A stretch of DNA of 7,864 bases from Gemmatimonadota bacterium. GTDB taxonomy: Bacteria; 4572-55; J002. Shown here piece after piece: positions 4,876 to 7,864 of the stretch. Positions within the stretch are counted from its first letter, which is position 1; each line of letters opens with the position of its first letter. The notes under the pieces were generated by a model, which saw nothing but the letters and a program-made list of their open reading frames with translations, searched no databases and was not told the origin of the DNA. Made by a program: the position numbers and the translations under genes. The stretch covers positions 1 to 7,864 of the forward strand of contig RFFQ01000082.1 of NCBI GenBank assembly GCA_003697105.1. Reading direction: 5' to 3'.

Positions 4876-7749
4876 CTACTTTAACAGCACGGTTCGACCC
4901 GTACCGAGGATGCGTTGACCCTGTTCTAATCGATAAAGGTAAATCCCGGAAGATAAGTAACTTGCATCCCATAGCAATTGATATTGGCCGGCCGGCTGGT
5001 ACTCATCCAGCAGTATTTCAACCAAGCGACCGTTCAGGTCGTACACCTTCAGGGTGGTTGGACTCGCCGCCGGCAGATCGTATCGAAACGTGGTGACCGG
5101 ATTAAACGGGTTGGGATAGTTGGTAATCGCTGGGTTTTCAGGGACGGTCGCCATCACTGGCTCCATCGCCACATCAATGGTTTGCCCGCCGGTGGCATAG
5201 GTGCGTACCCATCCGTGGCGATCCCCCAGCGCCATTTCGGGTGTGCCGCTCCCATCCACATCATCCAAAGCAAGCGTTTGGTCCACCGGCTGGTCATGGT
5301 TGATCACATACAGCGGTGTACCATCGATACCCGAAAGGACGTACATTTGATTATTTAAAGTGCCGATCAGGACATCAAAGTGACCATCCCCATTGATATC
5401 CGGAATGGCGGAACTATCCAGAATGTATCCCCCGGTACCGAATGTCCATGCCGCTTGTCCGGTTTGGGCATTAATGAGCGGGAAGAGTGAGCGTCCGGTG
5501 AGGGAGGGCAGAATAAATTCCGTCCCGTCAGGAGCGACTGCTTTATCGAAGCGGGTAATTAGGGCGGTGCCGAGGTTGTAGCTCCAAATCGGTTCGTTTG
5601 TGCTGGAACGAGCCCGGATACGCCCATTGAACGTGCCGTAAACAAAATCTCCTTGCCCATCCCCGTTGGCATCGGCAATATCGATCAGCGCAAATACTGC
5701 AGCGGTACCCGCATCAAATCCCCAAATATAATTGCCGGTACTACCGCGAATCAGGGTAATACGGGCATTACCGCTGTTTGCCGAGCCTCCGGCGACCACT
5801 TCTGGAATACCATCATCATCAATATCACCTACCGGCGTCACGGATGCCTGCGCCATATTGCGCTCGTTTTGCCAGATTAAGTCTCCGGTAGTACCGTCAA
5901 TACAGAAGACGGATTTTGGACCCGTGCCACTGCCATCATCCCCCGTGGCGGCGAGAACATCCGGCACACTATCGCCGTTAAAGTCGTAAGCGGCATTCAC
6001 CTGATAGACCCAGCCGCCCTCACCAAATTGATGGGTATCGTACACCCACAGCATCTCTCCACTCAGACCATCTAACGCAAAAACAGAGCGACTGCCCCAT
6101 GCCGTCCCAATGACCACATCCGGCACCGTATCCCCGTTGAGATCACCCGCCACAAACAACCCTTGCTCCTGATAGATCGAGCCAAAACCAATCTCCGGAA
6201 TGGCACTGGAAAACGTCCAGATGATATCCGCCAAACCGGAAGCGTTACCGTTGACACAGTGTAAGTGATACTCGTTATCTGCCACCAACACTTCCGCCAC
6301 GCCATCACCGGTAAGGTCCACAAAATTTTTCATGGCGACGATCTTTTCGCCAGCCATATTACTGCGTAAATGCCAATATTCCGTACCCATATCCACCGGC
6401 ACGGCGACCACCGTTGCGGCTAAATCCACTGTTACCGGATTTTCATCCGCATCATTGCTGAAAATCGAGAGTGTACCGCTAAAAGAGCCCACCGTTTCGG
6501 CATGAAACCAGAGGCGTACCGGAGCGGTCTCCCGCGTTGCCAAGATTAGCGGCAATTCGGTCTGCGAATCTAGCGTAAAATGAGAATTATCCAACTCCAA
6601 TTGGTCGATCACAAGAGGCTCTGCACCTTGATTTTCCAGTTGCACCCTTCGCGCGGTATATGCGCCATTACGGATGTTTGCATACTCCAGCGCCGGGGGA
6701 TTCACCCGAATTTCCGCTGCCGGATAAATTCCAAATCCATTTAAATTGACAGAAGTAACTGGGTTCAGCGGGTCATTGGATTCAATGGTCAGTAGGGCGG
6801 GTAACGCTCCGTATTGATCGGGTGTAAAATCGATCTGGATCGCGGTGGATTCATCCGGTGGTAACAAAATGGGGTCAGAGAAGTCCGTGCTATACTGGGG
6901 TTGAGAGGCGGTAATGGCGGTAATTTCCAGATCACCGCTACCGCTATTGGTGATAGTCAGGGGAGTTTGGTACGTGCCCCCAATGATGCGGTTGCCAAAA
7001 TCATAGCTCTCAAAACTGAGCGTAATTACCGGCGTACCGCTACCACCCAAATCGACCTTGTACAGATAATCCTGATTGAAGCCCTGCCCGTTGTCGCAAT
7101 ACCACATGTACTGCCCATCAAAGACAATCCCCGCCGGGTCAACCCCTTCAGAAGGGTAAGATTCGAGTAATTGCCCATTAGTCGGATCCATCTTATAGAG
7201 CGTATCGCCCCAATAATCTGCCATCCACAGGAACCCATTTTCCAAACAGAGGTCCCACGGTTGGCGATCCGGTGCGGGGAAGTCCTGTAAAATGGTACCC
7301 TCACTATCAACTTTATAAATATGTCCATCGGGATCGTAATACGTGCTCACCCAAAAATCACCGGCGTCATAAGCAATGCCCGACATGTAATGATCGGGTA
7401 AATCAAATTGCCGGAGGACATCCCCATTCCAATCCAGTTGCATCGCAAATGCCGGGTCATTGATACTAATGGTATGATCCGTTGTCCAGAGATAATCACC
7501 ATCGTAAGTGAGCCCAAACGCATCCCCCTGTGGACCCGTAAAGATTAATTGATAATCCCCATTTTCAGGATTGATGCGATAAATATGACCACCATCGGCG
7601 CCGTAAATACCGCAATAAAGATATTCACCATCCCACGCCAGTCCAGAAGCACTTTCCGGGATTGGGAAGGTTTGTACCACCGTCCACTCCGCGTAAAGAG
7701 ATGGTACGAGAGCGATTAAAATCGCTATAACAGCAGACATCCGTTGCAT
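4876..7749 (-). CDS. Secreted multidomain protein: N-terminal propeller, two choice-of-anchor D domains, FG-GAP/PQQ-like propeller, T9SS-type signal
   Basis: The protein has 957 residues from the start at 7749. Another in-frame ATG at 7845 would add 32 residues before the signal peptide, but it overlaps the predicted promoter; GGAGGT lies six bases before 7749. Domains: signal peptide 1-20 (cut after LYA); a five-unit propeller-like region about 21-235 with GLAWDGEYLYC-type repeats at about 36, 79, 124, 166 and 207; two Ig-like choice-of-anchor D (ASH-like) domains at about 240-340 and 345-448, each with the signature of a strand then N-x-G and a later S-N-D; an FG-GAP/PQQ-like propeller about 470-855 with calcium loops at 478, 536, 589, 642, 693, 784 and 830; and a T9SS type A-like domain 878-957 (YPNPFNP, ending TVLLK). 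No catalytic motif is visible. A surface or secreted binding/adhesion role is inferred. The propeller repeats and C-terminus resemble those of the adjacent protease. Confidence 0.88.
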   Translation of the reverse strand: MQRMSAVIAILIALVPSLYAEWTVVQTFPIPESASGLAWDGEYLYCGIYGADGGHIYRINPENGDYQLIFTGPQGDAFGLTYDGDYLWTTDHTISINDPAFAMQLDWNGDVLRQFDLPDHYMSGIAYDAGDFWVSTYYDPDGHIYKVDSEGTILQDFPAPDRQPWDLCLENGFLWMADYWGDTLYKMDPTNGQLLESYPSEGVDPAGIVFDGQYMWYCDNGQGFNQDYLYKVDLGGSGTPVITLSFESYDFGNRIIGGTYQTPLTITNSGSGDLEITAITASQPQYSTDFSDPILLPPDESTAIQIDFTPDQYGALPALLTIESNDPLNPVTSVNLNGFGIYPAAEIRVNPPALEYANIRNGAYTARRVQLENQGAEPLVIDQLELDNSHFTLDSQTELPLILATRETAPVRLWFHAETVGSFSGTLSIFSNDADENPVTVDLAATVVAVPVDMGTEYWHLRSNMAGEKIVAMKNFVDLTGDGVAEVLVADNEYHLHCVNGNASGLADIIWTFSSAIPEIGFGSIYQEQGLFVAGDLNGDTVPDVVIGTAWGSRSVFALDGLSGEMLWVYDTHQFGEGGWVYQVNAAYDFNGDSVPDVLAATGDDGSGTGPKSVFCIDGTTGDLIWQNERNMAQASVTPVGDIDDDGIPEVVAGGSANSGNARITLIRGSTGNYIWGFDAGTAAVFALIDIADANGDGQGDFVYGTFNGRIRARSSTNEPIWSYNLGTALITRFDKAVAPDGTEFILPSLTGRSLFPLINAQTGQAAWTFGTGGYILDSSAIPDINGDGHFDVLIGTLNNQMYVLSGIDGTPLYVINHDQPVDQTLALDDVDGSGTPEMALGDRHGWVRTYATGGQTIDVAMEPVMATVPENPAITNYPNPFNPVTTFRYDLPAASPTTLKVYDLNGRLVEILLDEYQPAGQYQLLWDASYLSSGIYLYRLEQGQRILGTGRTVLLK
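4879..5124 (-). other. T9SS type A-like sorting domain of the 957-residue protein (residues about 876-957)
   Basis: The domain begins NYPNPFNPVTTFRYDLP and contains LKVYDLNGRLVEIL, a conserved WDAS and SSGIYLYRLEQG, finishing TVLLK. The YPNPFNP variant is frequent in proteins of FCB candidate phyla. It predicts outer-membrane export, and possibly cleavage and surface attachment, if the host encodes a T9SS. Confidence 0.85.
5200..6342 (-). repeat. FG-GAP/PQQ-like repeat region of the 957-residue protein (about residues 470-850)
   Basis: Seven calcium-type loops are visible: DLTGDGVAEV, DLNGDTVPDV, DFNGDSVPDV, DIDDDGIPEV, DANGDGQGDF, DINGDGHFDV and DVDGSGTPEM. They alternate with PQQ-like segments such as SGEMLWVY (563-570), TGDLIWQN (621-628) and TGNYIWGF (671-678). 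The unit near 737 (VAPDGTEFI) keeps the position but not the acidic loop, implying eight blades with one degenerate. Confidence 0.8.
6400..7038 (-). repeat. Two tandem choice-of-anchor D Ig-like domains (about residues 238-450)
   Basis: Copy one (about 240-340) has LSFESYDFGNRIIGGTYQ, the strand TITNSGSGDLEI, and TIESNDPLNPV near its end. Copy two (about 345-448) has the matching LEYANIRNGAYTARRVQL, LENQGAEPLVI and SIFSNDADENPV. The aligned order of these blocks marks them as diverged duplicates. Such domains usually act as rigid spacers in surface proteins, which would separate the two propellers here. Confidence 0.8.
7045..7689 (-). repeat. N-terminal five-unit propeller-like repeats (residues about 21-235)
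   Basis: Units of about 41 to 45 residues repeat the pattern G-hydrophobic-x-x-D-G-x-x-hydrophobic-W/Y. Examples are GLAWDGEYLYC (36-46), GLTYDGDYLWTTD (79-91), GIAYDAGDFWVST (124-136), DLCLENGFLWMAD (166-178) and GIVFDGQYMWYCD (207-219). Each is followed by IYRINPENG or LYKMDPTNG-like strands. This resembles NHL/YncE or glutamine-cyclotransferase-like propellers. No catalytic residues are assigned. Confidence 0.7.
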
Positions 7750-7755
7750 AAACCT

Positions 7756-7761
7756 ACCTCC
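7756..7761 (-). promoter_or_regulatory. Strong ribosome binding site GGAGGT that sets the start at 7749
   Basis: Read on the minus strand, GGAGGT is followed by six bases (AGGTTT) and then ATG at 7749. The signal peptide MQRMSAVIAILIALVPSLYA begins directly there. The further upstream in-frame ATG at 7845 has no comparable site inside the window and would put a 32-residue polar/aromatic leader before the signal peptide. Confidence 0.85.
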
Positions 7762-7815
7762 ACAAAAAGATGAAAAAGGAAAGGGTTTTACACGTTTTGC
7801 ACAAAGCCGAAATTC

Positions 7816-7845
7816 ACTGTAACACAAGGGAAATAGAGGTGTCAA
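7816..7845 (-). promoter_or_regulatory. Candidate sigma70-like promoter of the 957-residue gene
   Basis: On the minus strand TTGACA (7845-7840), a perfect -35 match, is followed after an 18-base spacer by TACAGT (7821-7816). TACAGT matches TATAAT at four of six bases including the first, second and last. Initiation would fall near 7808-7810, leaving a leader of about 60 bases before the ATG at 7749. It is close to the window edge, so an upstream gene feeding into this one cannot be excluded. Confidence 0.5.
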
Positions 7846-7864
7846 GGGGTAAAATAACCAGAGG

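Noticed and set aside
4978-5989. Several plus-strand reading frames of 62-126 residues opposite the 957-residue gene
   Set aside because: They are shadow frames of the FG-GAP repeat region and have no supporting motif or ribosome binding site pattern.

Overview
The window holds four genes, all on the minus strand and all predicted to leave the cytoplasm. In transcription order (right to left) they are: a 957-residue secreted multidomain protein, a 1070-residue secreted M6-type metalloprotease, a 113-residue lipoprotein, and a 307-residue PorV/PorQ-type outer-membrane barrel protein. Coding density is high and the longest gap is 226 bases. No RNA genes, insertion sequences, CRISPR arrays or phage genes were seen.

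The two large proteins both end in a domain of about 80 to 90 residues that starts with a YPNP motif and finishes with a short hydrophobic/basic tail. This is the pattern of the type 9 secretion system (T9SS) type A sorting signal. Both also carry strings of FG-GAP/VCBS calcium-loop repeats that predict beta-propellers. With the PorV-like barrel, this points to the Fibrobacterota-Chlorobiota-Bacteroidota (FCB) superphylum. The YPNPFNP form of the signal and the balanced base composition fit its candidate phyla (for example the KSB1, Zixibacteria, Cloacimonadota, Marinimicrobia or Calditrichota type) better than a classical Bacteroides. The phylum cannot be fixed from the window alone.

Layout. 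7750-7864 is the upstream region of the 957-residue gene, with a plausible sigma70-like promoter and a strong ribosome binding site; the longest possible reading frame overlaps that promoter, so the start was moved downstream to 7749. 4876-7749 is the 957-residue gene. 4650-4875 is a non-coding gap with a perfect 10-bp inverted repeat and a pair of 7-bp direct repeats. 1437-4649 is the metalloprotease gene. 1384-1436 is a short gap. 1042-1383 is the lipoprotein gene. 949-1041 is a short gap. 25-948 is the PorV-like gene. 1-24 is a short, A/C-rich periodic stretch.

Working model (inference): the window is a surface/secretion locus. Two cargo proteins would cross the inner membrane by the Sec route and the outer membrane by T9SS. 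PorV-type proteins are known to carry cargo in that system, so the neighbouring barrel protein may serve these cargoes. However, PorV/PorQ paralogues are numerous in these phyla, and adjacency alone does not prove pairing. Nothing here is clearly a new system. The most useful leads are the cargo/shuttle linkage, the unusual domain order of the 957-residue protein, and the structured 226-base gap.
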